Shown: piece by piece, positions 44,090-52,630 of the stretch
Layout of the letters: each line of letters opens with the position of its first letter
Position numbering within the stretch: the first letter of the stretch is position 1
Assembly: GCF_027797465.1 (NCBI RefSeq)
Contig: NZ_CP115608.1
Coordinates: 1,426,001-1,490,000, forward strand
From: Campylobacter sp. CN_NE2
GTDB taxonomy: Bacteria > Campylobacterota > Campylobacteria > Campylobacterales > Campylobacteraceae
Direction of reading: 5' to 3'
DNA: 64,000 nt
Made by a program: the position numbers and the translations under genes
Notes under the pieces: model-generated
What the model saw: the letters and a program-made list of their open reading frames with translations, nothing else
Databases searched by the model: none
Told to the model about the DNA's origin: nothing

Positions 44090-44317
44090 GTGAATTTGGA
44101 TATGGATACTATAAGAAGTTTGCAAGCTTACGGATACGCATTTGCGGTTATGATTTTAAGTTTTGTGCTTTATGCTTATTGGTTTCATTTAAAAAGATCT
44201 GAAAAAACAGGTCGTAGAAACTATGAAAAGTATGGAAATTTAGTAATCGATGATGAGCTAAGCGACGAGATTATCGAACCCAAAAGAGCCGATGAAAACG
44301 AGAAAAAGGAGCAATAA
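44090..44317 (+). CDS. ccoQ: cbb3-type cytochrome c oxidase subunit CcoQ
   Basis: A 75-residue single-helix subunit (about 15-35, FAVMILSFVLYAYWFHL) followed by a charged cytoplasmic tail. CcoQ stabilises the oxidase or links CcoP to the complex. The GTG start is chosen because AAAGGATTTTCG lies at the right distance; an ATG three codons later is an alternative. Longer than many CcoQ proteins because of its acidic/basic tail. Confidence 0.88.
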   Translation: MNLDMDTIRSLQAYGYAFAVMILSFVLYAYWFHLKRSEKTGRRNYEKYGNLVIDDELSDEIIEPKRADENEKKEQ

Positions 44318-44320
44318 ATT

Positions 44321-45184
44321 ATGAAATGGTTTAATTTAAGTGATAGCGTAAATTCGCTAGCGCTTTTAGGAGCTTTGGCTATCTTGCTCATAAGCGCCTT
44401 TGTTATAGGTGGTTATTATAAAAAAATGAAAGATAGCAAAGCCAGTGTTGAAAGCACGGGCGAAGAGTGGGACGGTATCGGCGAACTTAAAAATAATTTG
44501 CCGACAGGCTGGGCAATATCTTTTATCGCGGTTATGGTATGGGCTTTGTGGTATTTCTTTTTAGGTTACCCGCTAAATTCATACTCACAAATCGGCGAGT
44601 ATAATGAAGAAGTTAAGGCTCATAATGCAAAATTTGAACAAAACTTTGCAGGCGCCGATAAAGCAACTTTAAAAAATATGGGCGAGAGTGTTTTCTTGGT
44701 TCAATGTGCTCAATGTCACGGCGTTAGCGGCGACGGCATAAACGGCGTAGCACAAAATTTAACAAAATGGGGCAGCGAAGCAGGTCTTGAAGATACTATC
44801 ATCAACGGCTCAGAAGGTATGGAATATCCTTTGGGTATGATGAGCAAAGCTGCTGATTTAGGTATCGATAATAATACTGCAAAAGCAATCGCTGCCTATG
44901 TCGCAAAAGAAGTTTCTGCTATCAAATCTACTAAAAATGAAAATTTAGTATCACAAGGAAGAGAAGCTTTTGGTGTTTGTGCATCTTGCCACGGCGAAGA
45001 CGGCAAAGGTATGGACGGCTCAGCACCGGATCTTACAAAATATGGTTCAAGTGAATTCGTAAAAGAAGTTCTAAATAGAGGTAAAGCTGGTTCAATCGGT
45101 GTTATGCCTTCATTTACGGACGGAAGACTTAGCGAAGTTCAAAAACAAGCAGTCGGCGAATTTATTTCGTCTTTGGCAGAATAA
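44321..45184 (+). CDS. ccoP: cbb3-type cytochrome c oxidase subunit III (di-haem)
   Basis: A 287-residue di-haem cytochrome c with two N-terminal helices (about 12-33 and 63-82). The haem-binding motifs are C129-A-Q-C-H133 and C220-A-S-C-H224, with the MM/MP axial methionine regions YPLGMMSKAA and IGVMPSF. It receives electrons from the bc1 complex through soluble cytochrome c. It lies 3 nt after ccoQ and completes the structural operon. Confidence 0.97.
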   Translation: MKWFNLSDSVNSLALLGALAILLISAFVIGGYYKKMKDSKASVESTGEEWDGIGELKNNLPTGWAISFIAVMVWALWYFFLGYPLNSYSQIGEYNEEVKAHNAKFEQNFAGADKATLKNMGESVFLVQCAQCHGVSGDGINGVAQNLTKWGSEAGLEDTIINGSEGMEYPLGMMSKAADLGIDNNTAKAIAAYVAKEVSAIKSTKNENLVSQGREAFGVCASCHGEDGKGMDGSAPDLTKYGSSEFVKEVLNRGKAGSIGVMPSFTDGRLSEVQKQAVGEFISSLAE

Positions 45185-45194
45185 GGAGCAAACT

Positions 45195-45410
45195 ATGGAA
45201 AATACAAGTAGAAGTGTTTTTGCGTTAAATGGCGTTACAGGAATGCTTATTGCTACCGTTCTTTTGCTTTCAATCTTGGCTACTTTGACAGTGCTTGGTA
45301 TCGGCGCACAACAATCAGTTATGCAAAAACCATACAAGCTAAATAACCCTGCAAGTGTTGAAATGAGAAGTAGCATTGAAGTTCAAAAAAATACAATGGT
45401 AAAGGAGTAG
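45195..45410 (+). CDS. DUF4006 family small membrane protein
   Basis: A 71-residue protein with one hydrophobic helix (about 13-37) and a short polar tail. It matches DUF4006, a family I associate with cbb3 oxidase operons of Campylobacterota. ATAAGGAGCAAACT gives a good ribosome binding site. A role in oxidase assembly or stability is inferred from position only. Its last codons contain the AAAGGAG site used by the next small gene. Confidence 0.85.
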   Translation: MENTSRSVFALNGVTGMLIATVLLLSILATLTVLGIGAQQSVMQKPYKLNNPASVEMRSSIEVQKNTMVKE

Positions 45411-45413
45411 GAT

Positions 45414-45518
45414 ATGTCAGCAGGATTACTTGAAAAAGTCATACTTCTTCTAATAATTGCACTTGCTGTTGCAACAGCAGGAGCTGTTCTTACTTCAAAT
45501 ATATTGTATATAGGTTAG
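45414..45518 (+). CDS. 34-residue single-helix microprotein in the cbb3 operon
   Basis: An ATG at 45414 with an excellent ribosome binding site (AAAGGAGTAGGAT) opens a 34-codon ORF ending TAG at 45516-45518. The product starts MSAGLLEKVILLLIIALAVA and ends NILYIG: one hydrophobic helix over almost its whole length with a charged pair (E7, K8) at the N-terminus. The gene starts 3 nt after DUF4006 and its stop lies 1 nt before the next ATG, so it fits the operon exactly. Very short single-helix subunits such as CcoM are known in cbb3 oxidases of Pseudomonas; this protein could be an analogue, but I see no sequence match that proves it. Confidence 0.78.
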   Translation: MSAGLLEKVILLLIIALAVATAGAVLTSNILYIG

Positions 45519-45519
45519 T

Positions 45520-46128
45520 ATGAGACTAAATTTGATTATAAAGGGCGCTTTGTGCGTCCTTTTCTTTTTTTGTGTAAATTTGCAGGCAAATTTTGTTGTG
45601 CAAAATGATGATATTTTGCAACCTGAGCTTATTTCGCAGCTTGAAAGTATAGGAAGCGAACTTTATCAAAAAACAGGCGTAAATTTATCCGTTGCTGTGC
45701 TTAAAAATTTACAGAACAAAAGTTTAAACGAAAAAGGTAGTGAATTTACGGCAAATTTAAAAAATCCGTATATATTTTTGATTTTTACAAATGACGAACA
45801 TAAAATTCAAATTTATAATTCGCAAGACACGCAAAATCTTTTTGATAAAGAGCAAATTCTAAGCCCGATGCCAAATCGTGGCTCGATTATTCCGATTTTG
45901 GTAAATCACAAAAGAGATGCAAATATGACAGGCATTATAAATGCTGCTATTTTAAACGGATATGCCGATATTGCCGATCAGGTTGCAAAATCGCAAGGCA
46001 TAGAGCTTGAAACTTCTATCGGTGATACAAATAGAATTTTCATAAACACGCTTAGATATATTTTTTACGGAACCCTTGCGTTTGCGATTTTTATGTATTT
46101 TTATAGCAGGAAAAAGAAAAAACAATGA
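45520..46128 (+). CDS. TPM-domain-like periplasmic protein with C-terminal anchor
   Basis: A 202-residue protein with a signal peptide (about 1-23), a periplasmic domain (about 25-165) and one C-terminal helix (about 175-194) followed by RKKKKQ. The periplasmic part, ISQLESIGSELYQKTGVNLSVAVL (in part SELYQKTGVNLSVAVL) ... NPYIFLIFTNDEHKIQIY, has the alternating pattern of TPM domains found in photosystem and electron-transport assembly proteins. The position inside the cbb3 cluster suggests a role in assembly or quality control. Overlaps ccoH by 4 nt. Confidence 0.7.
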   Translation: MRLNLIIKGALCVLFFFCVNLQANFVVQNDDILQPELISQLESIGSELYQKTGVNLSVAVLKNLQNKSLNEKGSEFTANLKNPYIFLIFTNDEHKIQIYNSQDTQNLFDKEQILSPMPNRGSIIPILVNHKRDANMTGIINAAILNGYADIADQVAKSQGIELETSIGDTNRIFINTLRYIFYGTLAFAIFMYFYSRKKKKQ

Positions 46129-46748
46129 GCGAAAATAAAAAATTTAATCCATGGCCTTATGCGATAATGCTCTCTTTTGTCGCAATCATCGCAGCTATTA
46201 TTCACACAGTGGTTATTGCGCTTGATAATCCTGTGCATGAAGATGGCTTTATGGGAAAATATCAAGAAGTCGATCACGGATATAATGAAATTCAAATTTC
46301 ACAAGCAAAATTTGATGAAAAGTATCAAGTTTATATTGCCGAATTCGTAGCAAACGAAGGAGAGAGCGAAATCATAAAGCCAAAAGATAACACAGATATA
46401 AATGTGCTAAATTTTGAAAAATCTTTTTTAAAATCTTTAAGAGAAGATGGCATAAATCAAGAAAATATCGCTGTTTTAGCGCCTAATTATGAACTTATTA
46501 ATGGTAATAAAATTAAATTTAAAATAGCTTTTAAGCCAAATGCTGATAAAATGGACGCACAAATTCGCCTTACGCGACCTGAGACTAATGAATTTAATCA
46601 AGATTTACCTGCTAAATTTGAAAACGGATTTATAAGCGTCGATGAGTTTGAAGTCCCACAAAAAGGTCGTTGGCAAGTCATAGTTAGACTTGATGACGGC
46701 GAGAATGCGGGGTTTTACAAGTTTGAGTTTATCAGCATTAAAAAATAA
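46125..46748 (+). CDS. ccoH: FixH/CcoH family cbb3 oxidase assembly protein
   Basis: A 207-residue protein with an N-terminal helix (about 11-33) after the characteristic NPWPYAIML, then a periplasmic beta-rich domain ending DEFEVPQKGRWQVIVRLDD. This matches the FixH/CcoH family, needed for stable assembly of cbb3 oxidase. It is longer than the usual FixH (about 150-180) because of an inserted central segment. Its 3' end overlaps the start of addB. Confidence 0.85.
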   Translation: MSENKKFNPWPYAIMLSFVAIIAAIIHTVVIALDNPVHEDGFMGKYQEVDHGYNEIQISQAKFDEKYQVYIAEFVANEGESEIIKPKDNTDINVLNFEKSFLKSLREDGINQENIAVLAPNYELINGNKIKFKIAFKPNADKMDAQIRLTRPETNEFNQDLPAKFENGFISVDEFEVPQKGRWQVIVRLDDGENAGFYKFEFISIKK

Positions 46749-49113
46749 CCTAATCGTCTTTTCTACAAACAGAAAAATCAGAGAATTTAAAAAAGATAGT
46801 AGCGATTTTATACTGCCAAAAACGCTTAGTCTTGGCGAGTTTTTGCAAAAAGCGATAATCGTAAAAAATCTTAGCAAATGCGGTGAAATTTCGCAAATTT
46901 TATATATGCAACAAGCGTGTGAAAAGACAAAAAAGATCACACAAGCCTTGAATTTTCCAAGCGAATTTTTTGAATTTATGAAAAATAGCGAGTATTTATT
47001 TAAATTTTTCAAAGAGCTAAAAACTGCCAAGAAAGGTATCAAAGATATAGTTTTAGCCGATACTTACGACAGCTACAATGAGCATTTGCAAATTTTAGAT
47101 GAGCTTTTGAAATGCTATCTTGAAATTTTAAAGCAAAACGGCGTTTATGATGACATTAGCGTTTGTGATTTGTATGAGATAAATGAAAGCTTTATCAAAG
47201 AATTTGAAAGTATCCAAATTTACATTGACGGATTTTTGAGCGAGTTTGAGTTTGAAATCATCGCAAAATGCGCAAATTTGACAAATTTAAAACTTATTTT
47301 CAAAAATACAAATTTTAATAAAAAAGTCGTTGAAAAAATTGCAAATTTAAGTGGAATTTTGCCGCAAGAATTTAAACTTAACAAAGAATACACGCTAAAT
47401 TTAAGTCAAAAATTCATCGAAAAAAGTGAAAATTTACCAAAATGTGTCGAAATTTTGGTAAAACATTTTTCGCTTAGAAGTTTGCAGTGTGCCTTTGTTT
47501 TTGAAAAAATTTCAACATTTATAAAAAAAGGCATAAAGCCAGAAAATATCGCTGTAATCTTGCCTGATGAAGAATTTGCCGATATTTTAAGATTGCATGA
47601 TAAATACAATATGCTAAATTTTGCAATGGGCAAAAAGATTGCTAGGACGCTATTTTACCGCGTTTTATCAAAGATAAATGAGAGCATTAAAGAAAATGCT
47701 TTTGTAGATTTTAACGCAGTAAAAAATGAAATTTCCAATGAATATTCGCTATTTTTTTTACAAATCGGCTTGAAAGAAAGCTTGTATGAAAGGATAAAAA
47801 TAAATTTCGAACAGGTGGTCGAATTTAGCGAATTTAGCGATATTATAAATGAAATTTTGAGTTTGAAAAATGAAAATTTGAACGAGTTTATAGCAAAACC
47901 ACTTTTCATGATAGAAATTTTTTTACAAAAAAACACTCTTTGTTTAAAAGAGACAATCGAGCTTTTTTTAATACTGCTTAGTGATGTCAAAATCCCACAT
48001 ATCGGCGGTGGCGCTGTGAGTGTTTTAGGCGTTTTAGAAAGTAGGGGTATGAAATTTGACGGCGTTATTATTATCGATTTTAACGATGATTTAGTGCCAA
48101 ATCGTAGTAGCGGCGAGATGTTTTTAAGCTCTGCTGTGCGAAAAGAAGCAGGACTAATTAGCCATGCCGATAGAGAAAATTTGCAGAGATTTTACTACGA
48201 AAGCTTGATAAATTCGGCAAAATTTGTTGCCATAAGCTACGAAAAATCAGAAGAAAAACTAAAATCTCGTTTTTTAAATAATTTTTCATATAAAGAAGAT
48301 AATGAGTTTAGTGAAGATGACTATCTGCAAACTTTCGGAAATGCCCAAAAAATAGTAATGAAAAACGATGAGCCAATTATCAAAAAAGAAGATTTTTTTA
48401 AAGAAGAATTATCATTTTCAAGGCTAAATTGCTATTTAGAGTGCAAGCGAAAATATTACTACAAATACATAGAAAAAATCGATGAAAATCTCCTATTTAA
48501 CGAAACTGACAACTTTGCAAAAGGAAATGTTTTGCATGAAAGTTTTGAAGAATTTTACAAAGAAAATGCCAAATTTGACTTTGATAAATTTAAAATTATA
48601 TATGAAAAAAAGGCAAAAAACAGACATTTAAATGAATTTGATATAGCTTTAAATTTGTTAAATATCAAAAAAACCGCCGATAATTTTTTATTTGAACACG
48701 AACGGGATTTTTCGTGCAAAAAATGCGAATTTGAGCTTAACGAGCGCGAATTTAACGGCATTAAAATCAAAGGCAAAATCGATAGAATCGATGAAAACGG
48801 GGTGGGCGAGATTTTTGTGATTGATTATAAAAGTGGTAGCAAAAAAGATAATTCTTATCAGCTTGCATTTTATGAAGCCTTGTTGGATAGGCCTTGCAAA
48901 AGCAAATTTATCTTTTTTGGAAGTGGCGAAGTTTGCGAAGCCAGCAAAGATTTTGGAGTAGAAAATTTAAAAATTCTCATAAATGAACTAAAAGATGAAT
49001 TTAAAAATGAAGTAAATTTTGAACGCCTAAGCTACAAACAAACAAAGCCAAAATGCGATTATTGTCCTTATGAAATCATTTGTAAAGGTAGGGTAAATGT
49101 TGCCGCAAAGTAA
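46723..49113 (+). CDS. addB: AddB-type helicase-nuclease subunit
   Basis: About 796 residues from a TTG at 46723; the frame stays open to a TTG/ATG pair at 46690-46695, so the start is uncertain. Recognisable sequence begins at NNLIVFSTNRKIREFKK. No Walker A is visible. The C-terminal PD-(D/E)xK nuclease has VIDYKSGSKKDNSYQLAFYE, and the 4Fe-4S cysteines are in YLECKRKYYYKY and CDYCPYEIIC. With AddA it forms the end-processing enzyme for double-strand-break repair. The start lies inside ccoH, and the stop overlaps addA by 17 nt. Confidence 0.87.
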   Translation: MSLSALKNNLIVFSTNRKIREFKKDSSDFILPKTLSLGEFLQKAIIVKNLSKCGEISQILYMQQACEKTKKITQALNFPSEFFEFMKNSEYLFKFFKELKTAKKGIKDIVLADTYDSYNEHLQILDELLKCYLEILKQNGVYDDISVCDLYEINESFIKEFESIQIYIDGFLSEFEFEIIAKCANLTNLKLIFKNTNFNKKVVEKIANLSGILPQEFKLNKEYTLNLSQKFIEKSENLPKCVEILVKHFSLRSLQCAFVFEKISTFIKKGIKPENIAVILPDEEFADILRLHDKYNMLNFAMGKKIARTLFYRVLSKINESIKENAFVDFNAVKNEISNEYSLFFLQIGLKESLYERIKINFEQVVEFSEFSDIINEILSLKNENLNEFIAKPLFMIEIFLQKNTLCLKETIELFLILLSDVKIPHIGGGAVSVLGVLESRGMKFDGVIIIDFNDDLVPNRSSGEMFLSSAVRKEAGLISHADRENLQRFYYESLINSAKFVAISYEKSEEKLKSRFLNNFSYKEDNEFSEDDYLQTFGNAQKIVMKNDEPIIKKEDFFKEELSFSRLNCYLECKRKYYYKYIEKIDENLLFNETDNFAKGNVLHESFEEFYKENAKFDFDKFKIIYEKKAKNRHLNEFDIALNLLNIKKTADNFLFEHERDFSCKKCEFELNEREFNGIKIKGKIDRIDENGVGEIFVIDYKSGSKKDNSYQLAFYEALLDRPCKSKFIFFGSGEVCEASKDFGVENLKILINELKDEFKNEVNFERLSYKQTKPKCDYCPYEIICKGRVNVAAK

Positions 49114-51976
49114 GCTATTTTGGGCGTTAGAAGCCAGTGCCGGAACAGGAAAAACATTTAATCTAGCCGTGCGATTTATCGAGCTTATTTTAAGCGGGGC
49201 TGAGATTAGCCAGATTATGGCGCTAACCTTTACTAAAAAAGCGGCAAATGAGATGAAAGAGCGGATAATTCGTAATTTTTTAAATCTTGAAAATCAAAAA
49301 AACGAGCTTGAACTCATCAAAAAAGATTTAAATTTAAACGAAAATGAGATAATTTCGCTCAGAGATAAACGAAAAGATGAGTTTTTAAAAGCTAATTTAA
49401 ATATCTCGACCTTTGATTCATTTTTCAATAAAATCATAAAACTTTTTGCCCTAAATTGTGGCGTAGATCCGCATTTTGGCATTGATGATACCATTTTAAA
49501 ACACCAGCAAAAAATATTTATCGATGAGATTATAAAAAATCCGCAGGATTTTGTAAATTTGATAAATTTGATTGCGAATTTGGACGCTAAAAAAGATAAA
49601 ATTTTGGCAAATTTGGACTATTTACAAGAAAATCAGGTCGAAATTCCAAATTTCACAAACCCAAAATTTCCAAATTTAAATAGCATAAATTTGCTCCTTG
49701 ATGAGATTTTGGAGTTTTTAAAAAAAGGTGAATTTTCGCAAAAAGCTATTGGTATTTTTGACAAAGATAGGAAAATTTCAGAGATTATGAAAATTTCGGT
49801 GCTAAATCGCGAGACATTAGCAGAGCATAGTTTTTTTAAAAAAGCCTACACGCCTGAACTTGACGAGAAATTCATCGCTTTAAAAGATGAGATTAAAAAA
49901 TATTTAGACGAGCTTGAAATTTACAATCTTAGCGAACTAGCCAAATTCATCAAAACCTATAAAAATGCAAAAACAAAATTTAACAAAATGAGTGCTAGGC
50001 TCACATACAGCGATGTTTCATCGCTTGTTTATGATTTGCTTTGTGGTGGCAAAATCGATACAAATTTGCTATATTTTAGGCTAGATAGCAAAATCACGCA
50101 TTTGCTAATCGATGAATTTCAAGACACTAGCGTTTCGCAGTATAAAATCATGCACCCGCTAATTAGCGAAATAGTTGCAGGAGCAGGGCAAAACGGCATT
50201 GGAAGCTTTTTTTATGTGGGAGATAAAAAGCAGAGCATTTATGGCTTTCGTGGTGCAAAAAAAGAACTATTTGATGCACTTAGAGATGAATTTTTACAAA
50301 TTCGAACAACAAATTTGGATACAAATTATCGTAGTTTAAAGCTTTTGGTTAAATTTGTAAATTTTGTTTTTAAAGATAAATTTGACGGCAAATTTGTAGA
50401 GCAAAAATGCAACAATGCTCTTAACGGAAGCGACCTTGTAAAATCGCAAGAATATATAAAAAACAATCCAAATTTCAGCCTTTTTGAGATCGAAAATGAC
50501 GATTACGGCTATGTAAAATCGCTTAGTAGCGATGAAATTTTTGATGAAGTTTTAAACCAGATCGCTTTTTTACGCCAAAATGGGGTCGATGATGGTGACA
50601 TAACGGTGCTTTGCTGGAAAAATGAAGATTGCGAAAGCCTAAAAGAGATGTTGGAGAGCAAGGGTATCGGAGTAACGATAAATAGCACAAAAAAATTGCG
50701 TTCTGTAAAAGAGATCGCTAGTATCGTAGAATACGCTAAATTTTGCCTAAGTGGAGCTAAAATTTACGAGCGAAATTTAAATTCTCTTTTGGGTTTTACT
50801 CCTGAGCGTGAGAACTTGGATTTTAGACAAAATCCGCAAATTTTAGCCAAAAAAATAGCAAAAATTTTAAAAATCGAGCTGAATAATGAAAATATTTTGC
50901 TCTTTTTTGAAGTGCTAAGCAAATATAAAAATTTCATTGAGTATATTTACGCAAACGACGATACCAACGCCTTTTCACAAAGTAGTAGTGGCGTAAATTT
51001 AATGAGTATTCATAAATCAAAAGGGCTGGAATTTGATCATTTAATCGTCTGTGATTTAGTTGGCGGCAAAAAACACAATGCAGATAATTTTTTGATAAAT
51101 TATGACACAAATGCGAAAAAATGGCAGATAAAATACAAAGTTTCGGGGCGTGAAAATGTGGATAGCCGGTATAGCAATCTTAAAGAAAAACTTGAAAAAA
51201 TAGAAAAGGATGAGAAAATAAACGATATTTATGTCGCCTTTACAAGGGCTAAAAAATCGCTAATCATCATCAAAAAAGCTAAGCCAAACGGCAAAAGTCC
51301 TAGCTATTTTGTCCCTTATGAAACGGGCAGTGGCAATAATAAAGTTTTGCATGATGATTACTTGGATTTGGGCGATTTTGAGTATGGTTTTGTTATACCA
51401 AGTGCGCCAAAAGCTATCACAAAATCTGCGCCACAAAAGATAGTTTTTGATGAAAGTATCCCAAAACAGCTAGTTAGCGATAATGAAAGCGATATAGATG
51501 AAAACGGAGAGAGTATCACAAACTACAAATCGCAAATTTTTGGAACCACGCTTCACTACACTCTTGAAATGTGCGAAAAATTTGATGAAAATTCGCTTAA
51601 AATCGCGCTTATGGCAAGTAAAAATAAATTCGGGCAGTTTTTGGGTATTGAGAGCTTTGAGAATATCGAAAAAAGAATTTTAAATTTGATAAATTCGCAT
51701 AAATTTAGCGAACTTTTAAGTGGTGCAAAAATTTATAAAGAAGTTCCTTTTAAAACGCAAGACGGCGAATTTAGGCAGATAGATTTGCTTTTAGTTAAAG
51801 AAAATGAAGGCATTATAGTTGATTATAAAAGTAGCAAAAATGATGAATTTTTTGAAAAAAACCGTGGGCAGGTCGAATTTTATAAAAGCTCATTAAACCA
51901 AATTTATCCAAATTTGCAATTTCGTGGATTTATAGTTATTTTAAACCATAACAAAACTGAATTTTATGAAATTTAA
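49097..51976 (+). CDS. addA: AddA/RecB-type UvrD helicase-nuclease
   Basis: A 959-residue superfamily 1 helicase with a nuclease domain. Motif I is ASAGTGKT (13-20), then MALTFTKKAANEMKERI, Walker B LLIDEFQDTS, GDKKQSIYGFRGA, TNYRS, MSIHKSKGLEFDHL and VAFTRAKKSL. The C-terminal nuclease has FRQIDLLLVKENEGIIVDYKSS (in part EGIIVDYKSS). It unwinds and degrades DNA from double-strand ends with AddB and loads recombination. Overlap with addB implies coupled translation. It is followed by a hairpin shared with the convergent lut operon. Confidence 0.92.
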   Translation: MLPQSKLFWALEASAGTGKTFNLAVRFIELILSGAEISQIMALTFTKKAANEMKERIIRNFLNLENQKNELELIKKDLNLNENEIISLRDKRKDEFLKANLNISTFDSFFNKIIKLFALNCGVDPHFGIDDTILKHQQKIFIDEIIKNPQDFVNLINLIANLDAKKDKILANLDYLQENQVEIPNFTNPKFPNLNSINLLLDEILEFLKKGEFSQKAIGIFDKDRKISEIMKISVLNRETLAEHSFFKKAYTPELDEKFIALKDEIKKYLDELEIYNLSELAKFIKTYKNAKTKFNKMSARLTYSDVSSLVYDLLCGGKIDTNLLYFRLDSKITHLLIDEFQDTSVSQYKIMHPLISEIVAGAGQNGIGSFFYVGDKKQSIYGFRGAKKELFDALRDEFLQIRTTNLDTNYRSLKLLVKFVNFVFKDKFDGKFVEQKCNNALNGSDLVKSQEYIKNNPNFSLFEIENDDYGYVKSLSSDEIFDEVLNQIAFLRQNGVDDGDITVLCWKNEDCESLKEMLESKGIGVTINSTKKLRSVKEIASIVEYAKFCLSGAKIYERNLNSLLGFTPERENLDFRQNPQILAKKIAKILKIELNNENILLFFEVLSKYKNFIEYIYANDDTNAFSQSSSGVNLMSIHKSKGLEFDHLIVCDLVGGKKHNADNFLINYDTNAKKWQIKYKVSGRENVDSRYSNLKEKLEKIEKDEKINDIYVAFTRAKKSLIIIKKAKPNGKSPSYFVPYETGSGNNKVLHDDYLDLGDFEYGFVIPSAPKAITKSAPQKIVFDESIPKQLVSDNESDIDENGESITNYKSQIFGTTLHYTLEMCEKFDENSLKIALMASKNKFGQFLGIESFENIEKRILNLINSHKFSELLSGAKIYKEVPFKTQDGEFRQIDLLLVKENEGIIVDYKSSKNDEFFEKNRGQVEFYKSSLNQIYPNLQFRGFIVILNHNKTEFYEI

Positions 51977-51982
51977 GTAGTT

Positions 51983-52008
51983 GAATTTCCCCTAAAAAGG
52001 GGAAATTC
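51983..52008. terminator. Bidirectional hairpin between addA and lutC
   Basis: GAATTTCCCC (51983-51992), loop TAAAAA, GGGGAAATTC (51999-52008), between convergent genes. Only short T runs follow. Confidence 0.65.
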
Positions 52009-52009
52009 G

Positions 52010-52630
52010 TTAGTATAGCACTACATGGACATTTTGTGGGCCATGAACACCAAGAACTGTAATAAGCTCAATGTCAGCCGTGCGAGATGGTCCCATGATA
52101 AAGATAATATTTGTAGGTAGCTCATCTTTTGTAACTTCTGCTAGGGCTTTATCAAGGCTTTCTACAAGAGCATCTTTTTTAAGCAAAATAATGCAGTTAG
52201 TCGGAAGCAAACTAAGAAGCCTTGGTTGCTCTTTTGAGCTAACCACGCAACATACGCCGAAATTTGAAACACCAAGTCTTGCTTGGATAATTGAAGTATC
52301 GGCATCAAAAACCTCTTCTCTTATCTCATTTACCGGTTTGTCAAACGGCAATTTGTCTGCTTTTAATTTATCGGTTTTTATCGGTAAATCTGAACCAAAC
52401 ATGACAGTTTTTGCGCCGACGGTTTTGATGATTTCTTCAACTTTTGCTTGAAGTCCTTTTGCATCTGTCTCATGAACGACAGCCTTATTATTTGTCAAAT
52501 TTGTTTTAAAATTCTCATATTTATCGCCGTCATTTGCGACAAAATGAGTTATATCTAGCGGTTCAATCTCTGTTCTTTTAGCTACTCTATTTGACCTAAT
52601 TTTAGCTAAAATTTTCTCTTTGCTACTCAT
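52010..52630 (-). CDS. lutC: L-lactate utilisation protein LutC (LUD domain)
   Basis: A 206-residue LUD-domain protein with the family's VVSSKEQPRLLSLLPTNCIIL (in part SSKEQPRLLSLLP) and IMGPSRTADIELITVLGVHGP segments, the latter the GPSRTADIE hallmark. It is one subunit of the non-flavin iron-sulfur L-lactate dehydrogenase LutABC (LldEFG). It overlaps lutB by 8 nt and is the last gene of the operon. Confidence 0.93.
   Translation of the reverse strand: MSSKEKILAKIRSNRVAKRTEIEPLDITHFVANDGDKYENFKTNLTNNKAVVHETDAKGLQAKVEEIIKTVGAKTVMFGSDLPIKTDKLKADKLPFDKPVNEIREEVFDADTSIIQARLGVSNFGVCCVVSSKEQPRLLSLLPTNCIILLKKDALVESLDKALAEVTKDELPTNIIFIMGPSRTADIELITVLGVHGPQNVHVVLY

Noticed and set aside
46605-47042. 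145-codon minus-strand ORF across the ccoH/addB junction
   Set aside because: It overlaps two genuine genes in antisense and has no ribosome binding site or recognisable domain.
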